Source of the DNA: Lentisphaeria bacterium
Lineage (GTDB): Bacteria; Verrucomicrobiota; Lentisphaeria; Oligosphaerales; Oligosphaeraceae
Direction of reading: 5' to 3'
DNA length: 6,093 nt
Assembly: GCA_028699735.1 (NCBI GenBank)
Contig: JAQVUB010000172.1
Span: forward strand, 1-6,093
Position numbers and translations under genes: made by a program. The notes beneath the pieces are model-generated. The model was given only the letters and a program-made list of their open reading frames with translations. It did not search any database and was not told the DNA's origin. The number at the start of each line of letters is the position of its first letter. Within the stretch, counting starts at the first letter, position 1. Shown here piece after piece: positions 5,001 to 6,093 of the stretch.

Positions 5001-5116
5001 ACAACGAAAAGACACGAAAAGGCACGAAAAAAAAACAGGGGAACCGCGACGCTGATCAGTACTCCACGCAGTTCCCCCTGCTTTTTTTTTCGTGCCTTTT
5101 CGTGTCTTTTCGTTGT
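5001..5116. repeat. Repeat element D: near-perfect palindrome between trpB and secG
   Basis: The left arm 5001-5044 and right arm 5071-5116 are exact reverse complements except for two extra bases in the right arm. The outer 35 bases of the left arm (5001-5035) pair with 5082-5116 without mismatch. Each arm holds three 10-base units ending in ACGAAAA, then a nine-A run, then CAGGGGAAC. The 26-base loop (5045-5070) contains the small palindrome CTGATCAG. The arm words match the outer arms of elements A, B and C. The near-identity of the arms implies recent origin or continuing arm-to-arm correction. Confidence 0.93.
5036..5090. terminator. Probable bidirectional intrinsic terminator in the centre of element D
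   Basis: The inner stem CAGGGGAAC/GTTCCCCCTG is GC-rich. On the minus strand it is followed by nine T residues (complement of 5027-5035), ending trpB transcription. On the plus strand it is followed by C and nine T residues (5082-5090). The 26-base loop is longer than usual. It lies about 38 bases downstream of the trpB stop codon in the trpB direction. Confidence 0.65.
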
Positions 5117-5127
5117 TATAAAAAAAC

Positions 5128-6093
5128 TTATGCTTCCCCGAAGCCATAGTTCTCGATGACGTAATCCAAATCCTTGTCACCGCGTCCGGACAAGTTGACC
5201 AAAATAGCTCCCTGATGCATTTCGCTGGCCAGTTTCATCGCATAGGCGACTGCATGGGCACTTTCCAGAGCTGGAATAATCCCCTCCAGGCGCGAGAGCT
5301 GGAAGAAAGCATCAATAGCCTCCGAATCCAGTGCGGTGACATAGTTCACCCGGCCTGCATCTTTCAAACTGCAGTGTTCTGGGCCGACCCCGGGATAATC
5401 CAAGCCGCTGGCGCAGGAATATACCGGAGAGGGTTCGCCTTTTTCATCCTGCAGCAGATAGCATTTGAAGCCATGGATGATACCGGGAGTGCCATAGGTC
5501 ATGGTTGCCGCATGTTCCCCGGTTTTGCTGCCCGTCCCCAAAGGCTCAACCCCGTAGAGCTGGACGGATGGATCGTCGAGAAAACCCCGGAAGATTCCCA
5601 TGGCATTGCTCCCACCACCAACACAGGCAGCCACCGCCTCCGGCAAATTTCCGGTCATTTCCAAAAATTGTTCCCGTGCTTCAATGCCGACCACTTCCTG
5701 AAAATCCCGCACCAGCATCGGAAAGGGATGCGGGCCAACCACGGATCCAATACAATAAATCGTATTGATGGGATCTTTCAGATATTCAGCAAATGCGGAA
5801 TCCACCGCCTCTTTCAAAGTCCGCAACCCGAAAGAAACCGGCACCACCTTTGCACCGAGCAGCTTCATGCGTGCGACATTGGGAGCCTGCTTGGCAATAT
5901 CAACTTCACCCATATGGATTTCACATTGCAACCCGAAATAGGCAGCAGCAGTCGCCAAAGCAACTCCATGTTGCCCAGCACCTGTCTCCGCAATCACACG
6001 CTTCTTGCCCAAATATTTGGCCAGCAAAACCTCGCCCATGCAGTGATTCAATTTATGGGCACCACTGTGATTCAAATCCTCACGCTTCAAATA
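5128..6093 (-). CDS. trpB: Tryptophan synthase beta chain, C-terminal part (cut by window edge)
   Basis: Pyridoxal-phosphate enzyme that joins indole and serine to make tryptophan, in complex with the alpha chain. The visible 321 residues start mid-protein with YLKREDLNHSGAHKLNH. The lysine of HKLNH (visible residue 14) is the expected Schiff-base lysine. The catalytic glutamate is in AETGAGQHGVA near 35-45. The cofactor phosphate-binding loop GGGSNAMG is near 159-166. EGIIPALESAHA and SGRGDKD near 302-308 complete the signature. Family members are about 400 residues, so roughly 80 N-terminal residues lie beyond the right edge, and any TTG or ATG near the edge is not a true start. The TAA at 5128-5130 is followed at once by element D and then secG. 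So trpA does not follow trpB here as it does in many bacteria. Codons look normal and no lesion is seen. Confidence 0.97.
   Translation of the reverse strand, partial: YLKREDLNHSGAHKLNHCMGEVLLAKYLGKKRVIAETGAGQHGVALATAAAYFGLQCEIHMGEVDIAKQAPNVARMKLLGAKVVPVSFGLRTLKEAVDSAFAEYLKDPINTIYCIGSVVGPHPFPMLVRDFQEVVGIEAREQFLEMTGNLPEAVAACVGGGSNAMGIFRGFLDDPSVQLYGVEPLGTGSKTGEHAATMTYGTPGIIHGFKCYLLQDEKGEPSPVYSCASGLDYPGVGPEHCSLKDAGRVNYVTALDSEAIDAFFQLSRLEGIIPALESAHAVAYAMKLASEMHQGAILVNLSGRGDKDLDYVIENYGFGEA

Noticed and set aside
143..5116. Retron or diversity-generating retroelement as source of the palindromes
   Set aside because: No reverse transcriptase, template/variable repeat pair or accessory gene is in the window. 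The palindromes could have other origins.

Overview
This is a bacterial chromosomal segment of moderate GC content. It carries ordinary housekeeping genes with long, highly structured, repeat-built gaps between them. Protein signatures are clear: a class U-like sirtuin, a DeaD/CsdA-type DEAD-box helicase, SecG and TrpB, plus a complete serine tRNA. The Ala/Glu-rich tail on SecG and the intergenic repeats built from ACAACGAAAA/CACGAAAA words fit my impression of the Verrucomicrobiota/Lentisphaerota/Kiritimatiellota group. That placement is weak inference, because no marker gene here fixes the phylum.

Layout: 2-157 (+) is the C-terminal end of an unidentified protein. 143-412 is a large inverted-repeat element (A) that contains a 7-bp minisatellite in inverted arms and a GATC-rich 9-bp tandem repeat. 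440-1201 (+) is an NAD-dependent deacylase (sirtuin). 1196-1577 is a second, nested palindromic element (B). 1621-1649 is a candidate promoter for the DEAD-box RNA helicase at 1738-3693 (+), whose arginine-rich tail contains a 39-bp tandem repeat. 3725-3775 is a short relative (C) of the repeat family, followed by an intrinsic terminator at 3829-3853. 3904-3993 is tRNA-Ser(CGA) with an encoded CCA. 3995-4297 holds protein-like but frame-broken sequence. On the minus strand, secG (4408-4869) has its own candidate promoter near 4956-4983. Element D (5001-5116) is an almost perfect 44-bp-arm palindrome that separates it from the upstream trpB (5128 to beyond the window end).

The genes do not form one pathway: protein deacylation, RNA remodelling, serine decoding, protein export and tryptophan synthesis are simply adjacent. 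The most notable content is the non-coding part. Four gaps carry members of what looks like one modular repeat family, with shared outer arms near AACAACGAAAAGCACGAAAA and different palindromic or minisatellite cargo inside. In three of the four cases the outer arm begins at, or supplies, the stop codon of the upstream gene. One internal hairpin module occurs in both A and B, in inverted orientation on either side of the sirtuin gene, and its stem shows a compensatory base-pair change. This points to selection on, or recent copying of, a folded structure.
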